Notes: generated from the letters alone by a model not told the origin. A stretch of DNA of 64,000 nucleotides from Muribaculum sp. (GCA_009775095.1 VSOZ01000010.1:55314-119313), one strand, 5' to 3'. Numbered from the stretch's first letter, positions 45,146 to 54,675 are shown. Numbers and translations: made by a program.

Positions 45146-47728
45146 ATGAAAAGGATATTGCTATCATTATTTTTGCTTACAACCGGCATTCAGACATGTT
45201 TTGCTTCAAACAACACCCGAAATGACAACTCTATAAATATCAAAGCGGGCAAAGGTACCTTGACTCTACAGCCGCTTAACCAAAATGCCATAAGAGTACG
45301 TTTCACCATATCTCCGGTAAACTGCACCGACGAATTGGTATACCTGCCGTCAGAAACCGGAGTAAAGTATGCGGTAAGGGAAGATGACAACATATTGTCA
45401 GTTCGCCTTGACAGCATATCGGCTGTTTTCGACAAGCGACAAAATACGTTGACATTTACCGACATCAACGGCAACACTGTATTGCAGGAGAAAGCCGGAG
45501 GTCGGCTGCTACAACCGACAACAGTACAGGGCGACTCAGCATACATAGCTGAACAACGCTTCATATCGCCCGAAGATGAACACCAGTTCGGTACCGGACA
45601 ATTTCAGGACGGCTATCTAAACATACGCGGACTGCCGAGACGTCTGACACAAGTCAATACTCAGATTGCCATACCATTTGTGCTATCGGACAAGGGATAC
45701 GGAATTTTGTGGAACAATTACGGCATGACAGAGTTTAATCCGGCAGACAAAAGTGTCAGACTTATACCCGAAGCGTCGGAAGGACAGTCTGTAACCGTAA
45801 ATACGACAAGCACTTCGGGAAACAAGGTCGAGACAAGAAACTTCAAGTTATTTTCGGCTGAATTCAACGTCGAGGAGAATGGACAATACGGATTATTGCT
45901 TGATGTAGGCCAAACAATGGCTCGCAAGCATTACATCACAATCGACGGCCAAAATATTGTCGACGTAAACAATCTGTGGCTGCCGCCGACAACTTCTGTT
46001 ATTTTAAACCTCAAAAAAGGGATGCACTCCGTGGAAGTGCGTGGCGAGAAAAATGACGCCCCCATACTTTACTGGCGCAAAATAAACAACGAGACTGCAT
46101 TTCGTTCACCGGTTGCCGGAGCCATAGACTATACCGTTTTTTCAGGCAACGCCGATGATGTAATAGCCTCCTACCGCCGGCTGACCGGACATGTACCTAT
46201 GCCGCCGCTATGGGCTTTCGGCTACATACATTGCCGCGAACGCTATAACACCCAAGCCGAATTATTGGAAAACGCACGTGAATTCAGACGTCGCGGCATA
46301 CCAGTAGATGTAATAGTACAGGATTGGCAATGGTGGGGAAAACATGGCTGGAACGCCATGCGGTTTGATGAAGACAAATATCCTGATCCCGCTGAAATGA
46401 TTCGGGAACTTCACGATATGAACATGCGGTTTATGCTCTCCGTATGGTCCAAAATAGACCGCAACTCCGACCTCGGCAAAGAAGTAAATTCACACGGATA
46501 CTACCTCCCGGGCACAGAATGGATCGATTTTTTCAATACCGATGCAGCGACATTTTACTGGGACAATTTCAGCCGACGTTTGCTGAAGCCTTACGGCATA
46601 GACTCATGGTGGCAGGACGCGACCGAACCTGAAAACGACGACCTCCTGAACCGTCGAATAAACAACGGCAAGACTCCGGGCGAGTTTTACCGCAACATAT
46701 TCCCGCTGTTAGTCAACAAAACCGTTTATGAGGGGCTACGCAAAGATGATCCCGAACGACGGGCAATGATACTTACACGAAGTGCGTTTTCCGGCATACA
46801 GCGCTACGGCGTGGTTACATGGTCGGGCGATGTCGGTAATGACTGGGAGACGCTCCGCCGCCAGATAGCAGGCGGTCTGGGACAGATGGCGTCAGGACTT
46901 CCATGGTGGACATACGACGCGGGCGGCTTTTTCCGCCCGTCAAACCAGTACACCGACGGTGATTACCAAGAACGAATGCTTCGCTGGATACAAGCCGCCA
47001 CCTTCCTGCCCATGATGCGCGTACACGGCTATATGAGTCATACTGAACCGTGGCGATATGGCGAACGGACCGAAAGTATAATATCAAAATTCATCACACT
47101 GCGTTATCGTCTTCTTCCTTACATTTATTCACATGCGGCTACAGTAGCGAATCATGACGGCACACTCATGCGTCCGCTGATTTTTGACTTTCCACATGAC
47201 AAAGAGGCTCTCGCACAAGGCTGCGAATACATGTTCGGCAAGTCATTGCTCATCAATCCGGTGACACAGGGAGGTGTGGATATTTGGAGAACCTACCTTC
47301 CCGAAACCGATGCCGGATGGGTTGATTTCTGGACCGGAAAGCAATATGACGGCGGCCGATATGTAAATATACCCGTGTCAATCGACATGATACCTGTTTT
47401 CGTCAAAGGTGGCACAATTCTGCCTATGGACGGTAAGCGACAGCACGTATACGACAAAACGGACGCTACACAGGAGATACACATATATCCCGGTGCGGAC
47501 GCCACATTTACATTATATGAAGATGAAGGCCATAATTATAACTACAAAAACGGCGCCTATAGCAACATCACTTTCAATTGGAATAACGTCAACCATACTC
47601 TTACAATAGAAGACCGCAAAGGTGAATATCCCGGAATGAAGCAAAGCCGCAGTTTCCGCATCATCTCTCCGGGAACCGATAAGACAATAAAATACAACGG
47701 CAAAAAACTAAGCATCAAACTTAAATAA
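45146..47728 (+). CDS. GH31 glycoside hydrolase, alpha-xylosidase-like
   Basis: 860 residues from the ATG at 45146, which opens a signal peptide (MKRILLSLFLLTTGIQTCFA). The N-terminal galactose-mutarotase-like domain is interrupted at ~230-330 by a PA14-like module (EFNVEENGQYGLLLDVG ... GMHSVEVRGEKN). The GH31 barrel carries PPLWAFGYIHCRERY, VIVQDWQWWGKHGWNAM and the nucleophile Asp491 in WWQDATEPE; the acid Asp lies near WSGDVGNDWETL. This arrangement with PA14 resembles Bacteroides alpha-xylosidases, but GH31 also covers alpha-glucosidase and alpha-galactosidase activity. Its codons are more AT-rich than those of SusC/SusD. A terminator separates it from the preceding genes; a one-mismatch -7 box (TTATTTTG, 45096-45103) may drive it together with the reductase. 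Confidence 0.9.
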   Translation: MKRILLSLFLLTTGIQTCFASNNTRNDNSINIKAGKGTLTLQPLNQNAIRVRFTISPVNCTDELVYLPSETGVKYAVREDDNILSVRLDSISAVFDKRQNTLTFTDINGNTVLQEKAGGRLLQPTTVQGDSAYIAEQRFISPEDEHQFGTGQFQDGYLNIRGLPRRLTQVNTQIAIPFVLSDKGYGILWNNYGMTEFNPADKSVRLIPEASEGQSVTVNTTSTSGNKVETRNFKLFSAEFNVEENGQYGLLLDVGQTMARKHYITIDGQNIVDVNNLWLPPTTSVILNLKKGMHSVEVRGEKNDAPILYWRKINNETAFRSPVAGAIDYTVFSGNADDVIASYRRLTGHVPMPPLWAFGYIHCRERYNTQAELLENAREFRRRGIPVDVIVQDWQWWGKHGWNAMRFDEDKYPDPAEMIRELHDMNMRFMLSVWSKIDRNSDLGKEVNSHGYYLPGTEWIDFFNTDAATFYWDNFSRRLLKPYGIDSWWQDATEPENDDLLNRRINNGKTPGEFYRNIFPLLVNKTVYEGLRKDDPERRAMILTRSAFSGIQRYGVVTWSGDVGNDWETLRRQIAGGLGQMASGLPWWTYDAGGFFRPSNQYTDGDYQERMLRWIQAATFLPMMRVHGYMSHTEPWRYGERTESIISKFITLRYRLLPYIYSHAATVANHDGTLMRPLIFDFPHDKEALAQGCEYMFGKSLLINPVTQGGVDIWRTYLPETDAGWVDFWTGKQYDGGRYVNIPVSIDMIPVFVKGGTILPMDGKRQHVYDKTDATQEIHIYPGADATFTLYEDEGHNYNYKNGAYSNITFNWNNVNHTLTIEDRKGEYPGMKQSRSFRIISPGTDKTIKYNGKKLSIKLK

Positions 47729-47739
47729 TTCAACTTAAT

Positions 47740-48750
47740 ATGATTGAACCCTTATACTCCCCGGAGGAGAAGCGTTACGACACAATGCAATATGCGCGCT
47801 GCGGACGCAGCGGCGTGCTTCTGCCACGCATATCACTCGGTTTCTGGCATAATTTCGGTGCCGGGACTCCGATAGCAAAAGCTCGTGACATAATGCGATG
47901 TGCATTTGACAACGGCGTGGTGTCGATGGATCTCGCCAACAACTACGGACCGCCATACGGCTCCGCGGAAGAGACATTCGGCGAAATATTCCGCAAAGAT
48001 TTTCGTCCCTATCGCGACGAGCTGTTTATTGCTACAAAAGCCGGATATGACATGTGGCCCGGACCATACGGCAACTGGGGCTCGCGAAAGTACCTGATGG
48101 CCTCGTTGGACCAGTCACTGCGACGTATGGGGCTTGACTATGTCGATGTATTTTACAGTCACCGTTTTGACCCTGAGACTCCCGTAGAGGAGACCTTGAC
48201 GGCTCTTGTCGACATAGTACGCCAAGGCAAAGCCTTATACATAGCTCTGTCAAGATGGCCGCGTGAAGAGGAAGAAGCCGCATACCGCTTCTTGGACAAT
48301 CATGGTTGCCACTGCCTGCTGTATCAGGACCGACTGAATATATTTGACCGTGCGTCAGAGCAATCGGGACGTCTTAAAACGGCCTCCGATGCAGGTGTCG
48401 GCTATATTGCATTCTCGCCCTTAGCACAGGGATTACTGACCGACAGATACTTAAACGGCATACCCGAAGGCTCCCGTGCCACACAGGGCAAATTTCTGAA
48501 AGCCGAGCAGATAACGCCCGAGATTGTAGCACGAATCAAAACGTTATCGCAGATAGCGGCCAACCGCGGACAGACTCTCGCACAGATGGCTACAGCATGG
48601 GTATTGAACCGACCCGGCGTCACATCGGCCATAGTAGGATGCAGCTCAGCATCGCAACTTCGCGACACGATATCCTCTATCGACCGTCTTGACTTTTCCG
48701 AAGAAGAACTTAAGCTTATCGATGCCGCAGCCGGCATTGATAAAGTATAA
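47740..48750 (+). CDS. Aldo/keto reductase, YghZ (L-glyceraldehyde-3-phosphate reductase) type
   Basis: 336 residues, cytoplasmic and NADPH-dependent. The sequence follows the YghZ/AKR14 branch: N-terminal YDTMQYARCGRSGVLLPRIS, DLANNYGPPYGSAEE (catalytic Asp and Tyr), ATKAGYDMWPGPYGNWGSR (catalytic Lys), DVFYSHRFDPETPVEET (His in YSHR) and the NADP-binding end TSAIVGCSSASQLRD. It starts 11 bp after GH31 and is likely co-transcribed with it, so it may reduce a sugar or aldehyde from the same glycan. Other members act on methylglyoxal, and the actual substrate cannot be read from the sequence. Confidence 0.9.
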   Translation: MIEPLYSPEEKRYDTMQYARCGRSGVLLPRISLGFWHNFGAGTPIAKARDIMRCAFDNGVVSMDLANNYGPPYGSAEETFGEIFRKDFRPYRDELFIATKAGYDMWPGPYGNWGSRKYLMASLDQSLRRMGLDYVDVFYSHRFDPETPVEETLTALVDIVRQGKALYIALSRWPREEEEAAYRFLDNHGCHCLLYQDRLNIFDRASEQSGRLKTASDAGVGYIAFSPLAQGLLTDRYLNGIPEGSRATQGKFLKAEQITPEIVARIKTLSQIAANRGQTLAQMATAWVLNRPGVTSAIVGCSSASQLRDTISSIDRLDFSEEELKLIDAAAGIDKV

Positions 48751-48756
48751 AGGCGA

Positions 48757-48912
48757 TAAAAAAGCCGGAGTTTTAGCTCCGGCTTTTTATGCAACAGGAC
48801 ATAAACCATGCATGAACCGTCATGTCGCATCACAAACCTAAAACATAACTTAACCTTAACACCTATTACACCAATAACAGTAATTAAAAACGCTAAATAA
48901 CAATTTCTTACA
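48757..48912 (-). ncRNA. Candidate small RNA in the gap between converging genes
   Basis: The 386 bp between two converging genes (48751-49136) has no convincing ORF. On the minus strand a TATCTTTG box at 48923-48916 would start a transcript near 48911 that ends at the terminator at 48758. The ~150-nt product contains a possible imperfect hairpin around ATGCGACAT / ATGTC..GCAT (48789-48831). There is no good -33 box and no family was recognised. It may instead be the 3' UTR of the isomerase gene. Confidence 0.25.
48758..48788 (+). terminator. Bidirectional terminator after the aldo/keto reductase gene
   Basis: AAAAAAGCCGGAG (48758-48770) pairs with CTCCGGCTTTTT (48777-48788). On the minus strand it also ends in a T run, so it can close a transcript from the right. 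Confidence 0.88.
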
Positions 48913-49049
48913 TTACAAAGATAACTCAACGTATTCAAATATTCATTTCATTTTCACATCATAGATAATTCAAACCACACGATCGGTTCACAAACATACC
49001 ATACATATCATTCAATCATACACTCCAAATCAATCTGCCAGAATCAACA

Positions 49050-49075
49050 GGGCCGATGCCATATGACACCGGCCC
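49050..49075 (-). terminator. Hairpin after the mannose-6-phosphate isomerase gene
   Basis: GGGCCGATG (49050-49058) and CACCGGCCC (49067-49075) pair with one mismatch. The downstream minus-strand sequence is only weakly T-rich, so termination may be partial. The sequence 48924-49049 shows nothing else clear. Confidence 0.5.
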
Positions 49076-49136
49076 CGCTTAAGGCCGCATAAAGCGACCG
49101 TCACTTTAACCTAACTAACCTTCTACCCTAACCAAT

Positions 49137-50900
49137 TTATTTCATGAATGCTTTTACTACCATTATGTCATCACCCGAAGTATTTACAATCTTGTACTCT
49201 CCTGCGGCGGCCGACACTACGAGAGTCTCGGCATAATTAAGGTGCAGCTTTGCTCCATCAGCGGTAACGACTTCAGCGCTCTTACCATCGACAAGATTAA
49301 GTACGTGACATTTACCCTCCGTTTTCACATCAACCGACGAACCTATTTTATACCGGTGCACATCGTAGGAGTGATTGCGATGAGTGGGCAAATGCCATAA
49401 CTCCCAGTCTTCACCATGCTCCATCATTGCCGGCTTTGACACAAGCTCCTCTTTTACTTTAGCTCCTTTACGGTCAAAGCACAGATTGTCCATAGCACGT
49501 TTTATATTAAGCGGTCGCGGCTTGCCGTCAAGGTCGAGAGCGAGCCAGTCATACATTTTAAATGTAAATATATAAGGAGTTGTACTTATTTCAAGTACGA
49601 GATTATTGCGGCCGGAGCTATGAAGCGTACCCGGCGGTATGAGATATAGACCGTGCTTCTCGGCATGCTCGGCGTTGATGTAGCGGGGCACATCCAACGG
49701 AGTTCCGTTGTTGAAGCTTTCGGTGAGAGCCGCCTCGAACTTCTTCGGATCAATGTCCTCCTTAAAGCCAAGATATACAACTGCATCTTTTGAAGTGTCA
49801 AGTATATAATATGTTTCTTCCTGAGTCAACACCTCACCAAAATTTTTCTGTATGTACGATCTTTGCGGATGACACTGTATCGACAGATTTCCTCCGTCAA
49901 AATTGTCGAGATAGTCCATACGTATCGGGAACTCGTCACCATACAAAGCATAGCACTCATCACCCACAACATTTCGGCCATTCTGATACATCAACGAGTC
50001 AAACGACACTTCAAGCATCTTATCGTCGCTTTCTAAAATTATGCCGTTTTCAGGTACAATAAGTTCGAAAGACCACGCATAATTGGGCACATCGCTCGGA
50101 AGGGCGGGAATATTGTCACGAATCCACTGACCTCCCCAAGCTCCGGGCTCAAACCACGGACGCACCCTGAAGCAGTTGCGTGCCAAGCGCTCAAGACCGG
50201 CACGTACGTCATCGCCCTCGGCCCAAGTAATCTCGGACTCACGTTGACCGTCGACAAAGACATCAATCTTCGACAGAACGGCTTTTTTATGACGGTTCAG
50301 CACAAACCAATCCACGAAATAAAAACGCTTATACATCTTCTTGGGAGCATCGGGTTTTGAAGCGCCGAGATTAGTCACACTACCCGCACGCGCACGAAAC
50401 TGAATCTCATTCTTAGGTATGTCGATATACACCAGCGGGCCGTCCCACTTCGCCAAAGCCGCTCCCGTACCGAAAATAATATTCATGTCGGCATTCGCGT
50501 CAGGCTTTATAGCACAAAGTTTTTCACGATCAAAATATCCGTCAATCGTCAACGGAGCACGATAACCGAATATAGGATCATCACCGCCCAGAAAAGGCTC
50601 AATCATATTATCAATCTCATTCTCCGGTTTAAGAGCCGCTTCAACATTCCACCACATAGGATTTATGCCTATGGCAGCAAATGCTTTAGACAATTCTTCG
50701 GCAAATATATCAAATCTGACACCGATGTATCCGTCAATCATGACTTGTTTGCAGCCCGCCAACTTGCTGGCAAGAGAAGCATAATCACAATGGATTTTGT
50801 CATGACCCAAATCATGGACAGGATAGGGATCATAATTTCCGGGTTGTTTCTTTTTCTCTAACGGAAGTACGTACTGGGTAGTCTTTCTTAATTCATTCAT
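49137..50900 (-). CDS. manA: Type I mannose-6-phosphate isomerase (phosphomannose isomerase) with N-terminal extension
   Basis: 587 residues, well above the ~300-400 of a standard type I enzyme. It would convert mannose-6-phosphate to fructose-6-phosphate using Zn2+. The catalytic cupin part is in the C-terminal ~380 residues: RVRPWFEPGAWGGQWIRDN, FDGGNLSIQCHPQRSYIQ (metal-binding motif), YLIPPGTLHSSGRNNLVLE. The first ~180 residues form a separate module (KQVMIDGYIGVRFDIFAEEL ... GPLVYIDIPKNEIQFRARA) that has the feel of a P-loop-kinase fold but no Walker A loop. It lies 15 bp after the ROK kinase gene, so the two proteins would act in sequence on mannose. Confidence 0.85.
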   Translation of the reverse strand: MNELRKTTQYVLPLEKKKQPGNYDPYPVHDLGHDKIHCDYASLASKLAGCKQVMIDGYIGVRFDIFAEELSKAFAAIGINPMWWNVEAALKPENEIDNMIEPFLGGDDPIFGYRAPLTIDGYFDREKLCAIKPDANADMNIIFGTGAALAKWDGPLVYIDIPKNEIQFRARAGSVTNLGASKPDAPKKMYKRFYFVDWFVLNRHKKAVLSKIDVFVDGQRESEITWAEGDDVRAGLERLARNCFRVRPWFEPGAWGGQWIRDNIPALPSDVPNYAWSFELIVPENGIILESDDKMLEVSFDSLMYQNGRNVVGDECYALYGDEFPIRMDYLDNFDGGNLSIQCHPQRSYIQKNFGEVLTQEETYYILDTSKDAVVYLGFKEDIDPKKFEAALTESFNNGTPLDVPRYINAEHAEKHGLYLIPPGTLHSSGRNNLVLEISTTPYIFTFKMYDWLALDLDGKPRPLNIKRAMDNLCFDRKGAKVKEELVSKPAMMEHGEDWELWHLPTHRNHSYDVHRYKIGSSVDVKTEGKCHVLNLVDGKSAEVVTADGAKLHLNYAETLVVSAAAGEYKIVNTSGDDIMVVKAFMK

Positions 50901-50915
50901 GACAAATAATATTTA

Positions 50916-51818
50916 CTATATGAAGAGTGATGCAGCGCCGATCAATGCCGCTCGGTCAAGTAAAGCGGAGACTCTGACATCAACGTTATATCCATGTTTT
51001 TTAAATGTTTGCTCCAATGACGGACCAAAATGGCGGTAGGCAAGTGATATATTTCCGCCCAAAAGTAGAGTATGAGAAGAGAAGCGTTTTAATAAAGGCA
51101 ACGCAAATTCGCCCATTCTTCGCCCGTATTCATCAAACAGTCTACGGGCATTATCATCATCCGCACCACAACGTTCGGATATCTCTTTGGCTCCGGCAGC
51201 ATTTACTCCGGTCAATTCAAAATAGCGGCGGCATATCCAACGTGTGGAAAAAGCATCGTCAACTATGCCGTCCTCAAAAGGCAGATGATATACCCATCCT
51301 TTATATGGCACTTCATCACCGCTCTCAACCAAATGTCGCTCAGCCACGAATCCAGAGCCGACACCGGTGCCGAGGGTTAATGCCATGACACGGCTATCAT
51401 TTCGGGCCGCACCTCCAAGACATTCTCCAAGCGCAAATGCGGAAGCATCATTGACAAAACGCAAATTGCGTATGCCTGCATTATTAAGACGCTCCGCAAG
51501 TGAAAGCTTCACATCAAGTCCGTAAATATTTTCATATTTATCCACACCGACGATAAGCGAAACGCCGTTATCATAATCAAACGGGCCGGGGATAGCAAGT
51601 CCCGCATTAACGACACTTTTACCGAAAGCTTTTGCGGTGGCACATATATTGGACTGCCACGCTCCTATTATAGCCGTAGCGTCGGCACGGCTGTCAACAG
51701 GAGTAACGACCGGTTCGGAGCATAGCTCACCTGTTGTAAGGTCAACCACCGCCGAACATATATGGCTGCCGCCTATGTCAGCACCTATAGCATAATTGTT
51801 GTATTCAGATAATACCAT
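50916..51818 (-). CDS. ROK-family sugar kinase, probable mannokinase
   Basis: 300 residues. It has the ROK/ASKHA phosphate loop IGADIGGSHICSAVVDL at residues ~12-28, GLAIPGPFDYDNG, FVNDASAFALGE with the catalytic Asp, and LGTGVGSGFV. The zinc motif of many ROK kinases (CGCGxxGC) is absent; only ISERCGADDDNA is found there. ROK kinases of this sort phosphorylate glucose, mannose, fructose or N-acetyl sugars. The next gene is a mannose-6-phosphate isomerase and the upstream operon holds GH38 and GH92 alpha-mannosidases, so mannose is the best guess for substrate. No repressor-type helix-turn-helix is attached. Confidence 0.88.
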   Translation of the reverse strand: MVLSEYNNYAIGADIGGSHICSAVVDLTTGELCSEPVVTPVDSRADATAIIGAWQSNICATAKAFGKSVVNAGLAIPGPFDYDNGVSLIVGVDKYENIYGLDVKLSLAERLNNAGIRNLRFVNDASAFALGECLGGAARNDSRVMALTLGTGVGSGFVAERHLVESGDEVPYKGWVYHLPFEDGIVDDAFSTRWICRRYFELTGVNAAGAKEISERCGADDDNARRLFDEYGRRMGEFALPLLKRFSSHTLLLGGNISLAYRHFGPSLEQTFKKHGYNVDVRVSALLDRAALIGAASLFI

Positions 51819-51836
51819 TGTTGAATCAATATATAA

Positions 51837-51874
51837 AATTCCCGGACGGAACGGTCAGTCGCCGTCCGGGAATT
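51837..51874 (-). terminator. Terminator or attenuator between the mannoside PUL and the ROK gene
   Basis: A perfect 13-bp stem (AATTCCCGGACGG at 51837-51849, CCGTCCGGGAATT at 51862-51874) followed on the minus strand by TTTTATATATTG. The ROK start lies only 19 bp beyond it and no good promoter fits, so some read-through may feed the kinase gene. Confidence 0.75.
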
Positions 51875-51885
51875 ATTATTACACA

Positions 51886-52647
51886 TTATCGGGCAGGATT
51901 TGTAATCTCCTTGATAGTGGTATAATTGTAGCGGTTTACACCGTCAAACTGACAGGTAGTACGCGCTCCGAAACGCAAGAAGTATTTGCGTTCATAAGTG
52001 GGGAATGCCGTACAAGCGCCACCGGGATTATATCCACCGGGCTGACCGGTGCGTATAGTATATACTTTACCAAGTTCCACAGCATTTATAGCGGCACCGG
52101 AAATCTTGGTCGAGTATATATTACTGAAATTATAATCGCCCACATGATTGTTCTCGCTGACAAAAAGCCATGCCTCGGCAAGCGGCTGCTGATAATCGGG
52201 ATTCGATGTGCCGCGTGTAACCTTTACCTGTACATCAACAGTACCGTCGGCATTTACAACCGGCTCGCCTACCCACTCGACACGCAGCAGCGGCTCGACC
52301 TCATAAGTCTTCTCCACCTTGCCGTAAATCTTCATGCGCTCCTCTTCAAGAGGTACAAATGCACCTGAAGGAATGACTCCATACTCACCGCCGAAAATTT
52401 TCGTATTATTAAAGGTACCGTCCTGCATGACATTGAAGTCATAAGGCTGGGGATTATCACTCCAGCTGTACTCATACATACGTATGCGGATGCCGGTATT
52501 GCCCATTGCGCACTGAAACGGCTCGCCGGTGGCTTTGTCAATAAATTTACCGCAGAAAGTCTCTTTCGGTTCCGAATAATTGTCCTTGTCACATGCGACA
52601 AGCATTACCGATAGAGCACACAGCAATGTATATAAAATCTTTTTCAT
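51886..52647 (-). CDS. DUF3823 lipoprotein of the mannoside PUL
   Basis: 253 residues with lipobox LVAC (Cys19), so probably surface-exposed. DUF3823 proteins sit next to SusD in many PULs and are thought to bind glycan as accessory surface proteins. Visible units are an N-terminal beta domain (GKFIDKATGEPFQCAMG, IRIRMYEYSW, carboxypeptidase-regulatory-like) and a second immunoglobulin-like domain (VDVQVKVTRGTSNPD ... YFLRFGARTTCQFDG). It is the last PUL gene, 33 bp after SusD and just before a strong hairpin. Confidence 0.82.
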   Translation of the reverse strand: MKKILYTLLCALSVMLVACDKDNYSEPKETFCGKFIDKATGEPFQCAMGNTGIRIRMYEYSWSDNPQPYDFNVMQDGTFNNTKIFGGEYGVIPSGAFVPLEEERMKIYGKVEKTYEVEPLLRVEWVGEPVVNADGTVDVQVKVTRGTSNPDYQQPLAEAWLFVSENNHVGDYNFSNIYSTKISGAAINAVELGKVYTIRTGQPGGYNPGGACTAFPTYERKYFLRFGARTTCQFDGVNRYNYTTIKEITNPAR

Positions 52648-52680
52648 AATCTTGTCTTGTTATGTTAATAATTCTGCCGT

Positions 52681-54663
52681 TTAGAAACCGGGATTGTTTT
52701 TCAAATTCGGATTCTTGGTTAACTCGCCACCGGGCAAAGGTAAGTAATAATAACGAGTATCAAACGTAAAGATGTAATTATATCCTGCGCGAGGTTCGGT
52801 ATAACGTACATCAAAGAAGTACTTGTTGCCGTCGGTTGCGAAGAATGGCATCAATATACGATAGCGCGTATTGTTCTGCTCCTGATAGAGTATGCGCCAG
52901 CGAATAAGATCCCAGTAAGTGAGATTTTCGAACGCAAGCTCTTTACGACGTTCGCGACGCACTACATCCACAGAGTTCAGATCAGCTTTAGAACCGAGAA
53001 GGTCGGCTCCCGCACGGTCTCGTATAAGATTTATCGAAGTAAAAGCATCGTCAAGATAGTTGACTCCGTCATCCGATACGTTCTTGCCGAGAGCTACGAG
53101 TTCGTAAGCGGCTTCGGCACGGTTCAGGAGCACCTCTGCATAGCGCATGTCAATCCAGTGCTGAGTAGAATAATTTCCTGAATTATCCTCAAGATCGGGG
53201 TCAAGATATTTACGAAGATATGTGCCTCCGATGTTACCGAAGTTCCAGCCGTTGACAGGACCGTTAGGACCGGTGACATTAATTTTATTGACAGGATTTG
53301 CTCCCGGATACGGCGTATACGGCGCTTTAAGGTCCACGGCAGGACCGTTGAATCCTGCACTTAGCTGAAGATCGGCTATGCCAAGTGCCTCATATGCGGC
53401 AGTTTCGCCTTCGCGGATAAGACGGTTAAGACCGTTGCCTACGGTGCCTGTGTAAACACCGCGGCGGATATCAATATACTGACCTTTGTATTTTGACATA
53501 GGCAGGATTACCGTTCCAAGCAGACGGGGTTCGGCATTGGCGAAAGCATCCATCGGATTGTCATACATCTTGTAGTGACCGTCGGCGTCAAGGAACTCGA
53601 AATTACCGTTGGCGTCAAGATCGATACCGTCAAACATCTCGATAAAGTCAACCGTAGGGCTTACCTCCGAGTCATTGTTACCGGTCGAAGTCTGGCGAGG
53701 CTGAACACTGTTGTCATATTCATGAGTCAGCAGTTTGTCCTTGTAATAGCGGGCAAATATGGTCTCCTTGTTGGCTCCGCTCTCATCAAGGAAGAGAGCC
53801 GTGAAGTTCTCGGCCTGAGCGGTGCGGTTGCCTGCAGCCCATTTGTTCTTATAAAGCTGGTAGGGGCTGCCTTCAAAAATCTGTGCGGCTTTGAAAGCCT
53901 GTTCGAAATAGAAAGCGGCACGCTCCTGCGGAATACCGCATATACGCTTTTCAAGATGCACCTCGTTGACGGTGTTATATTTGGCAATAGAACCGGCGTA
54001 AAGCATGGCACGCGATTTCAGTGCGGCAGCCACATATTTGTTGGCACGACCTGTAGCCGAAGTCTCCGGTAGAGCGGCTATAGCACGGTCAAGATCCTCG
54101 CCGATGAAAGCCCAGCATTCATCCTCGGAAGCACGGGGCACCCATGTATCCTCAAGAGTGGCATTTGACGGATAGTCAATCACATGATCTATCAAGGGTA
54201 CGCCGCCAAAGCGCTTGACCATGGCAAAATAATTGTAAGCACGTACAAAATATGCCTCACCGAGGAAAGCGTCATATTCGGCTTCGGTGAAATTGCCTTG
54301 ATATTCCGGCATCACCTCTATGAAATTGTTTGCTTCACGGATATTTTTATACGCAGAGTCCCACATCCTTGTTCCGGGTTCGGGAGTGGCCGATTGGGTA
54401 TCACGTCCTACAGCCTCGCCGGTAGCACAGCACATCTGACGAAACAAAGTGCCGTTGTAATTAAAGCCGTGCTCGAAACTATAACGGAAGTCCTCCATGG
54501 GCAATGTACCGTACATACGGGCAATATAGCTGTCCACGCCATCCTTGTTGCCGAAAATATCCTGCTCGTTAAAAATATTCTTGGGCGGAATATCCATATC
54601 GGTACAAGCCGAAAACGCACCTGCACAAAGAAGCGATATAAGAATATGTTTTAGTGATTTCAT
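52681..54663 (-). CDS. SusD-like glycan-binding lipoprotein of the mannoside PUL
   Basis: 660 residues of the RagB/SusD family. Lipobox FSAC gives Cys20, followed by TDMDIPPKNIFNEQDIF. Helical repeats include AEYDAFLGEAYFVRAYNYFA and a conserved MVKRFGGVPLIDHVI. The C-terminal part has QHWIDMRYAEVLLNRAEAAY and RRERRKELAFENLTYWDLIR, standard for the family, and closes with GELTKNPNLKNNPGF. It starts 12 bp after the SusC gene. It would deliver mannose-containing oligosaccharides to SusC. Confidence 0.96.
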   Translation of the reverse strand: MKSLKHILISLLCAGAFSACTDMDIPPKNIFNEQDIFGNKDGVDSYIARMYGTLPMEDFRYSFEHGFNYNGTLFRQMCCATGEAVGRDTQSATPEPGTRMWDSAYKNIREANNFIEVMPEYQGNFTEAEYDAFLGEAYFVRAYNYFAMVKRFGGVPLIDHVIDYPSNATLEDTWVPRASEDECWAFIGEDLDRAIAALPETSATGRANKYVAAALKSRAMLYAGSIAKYNTVNEVHLEKRICGIPQERAAFYFEQAFKAAQIFEGSPYQLYKNKWAAGNRTAQAENFTALFLDESGANKETIFARYYKDKLLTHEYDNSVQPRQTSTGNNDSEVSPTVDFIEMFDGIDLDANGNFEFLDADGHYKMYDNPMDAFANAEPRLLGTVILPMSKYKGQYIDIRRGVYTGTVGNGLNRLIREGETAAYEALGIADLQLSAGFNGPAVDLKAPYTPYPGANPVNKINVTGPNGPVNGWNFGNIGGTYLRKYLDPDLEDNSGNYSTQHWIDMRYAEVLLNRAEAAYELVALGKNVSDDGVNYLDDAFTSINLIRDRAGADLLGSKADLNSVDVVRRERRKELAFENLTYWDLIRWRILYQEQNNTRYRILMPFFATDGNKYFFDVRYTEPRAGYNYIFTFDTRYYYLPLPGGELTKNPNLKNNPGF

Positions 54664-54675
54664 TGTGTTTTTGAA

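Noticed and set aside
48402..48938. 178-residue minus-strand ORF overlapping the reductase 3' end
   Set aside because: Most of it is antisense to the aldo/keto reductase, it crosses the strong terminator, and it has no recognisable domain.
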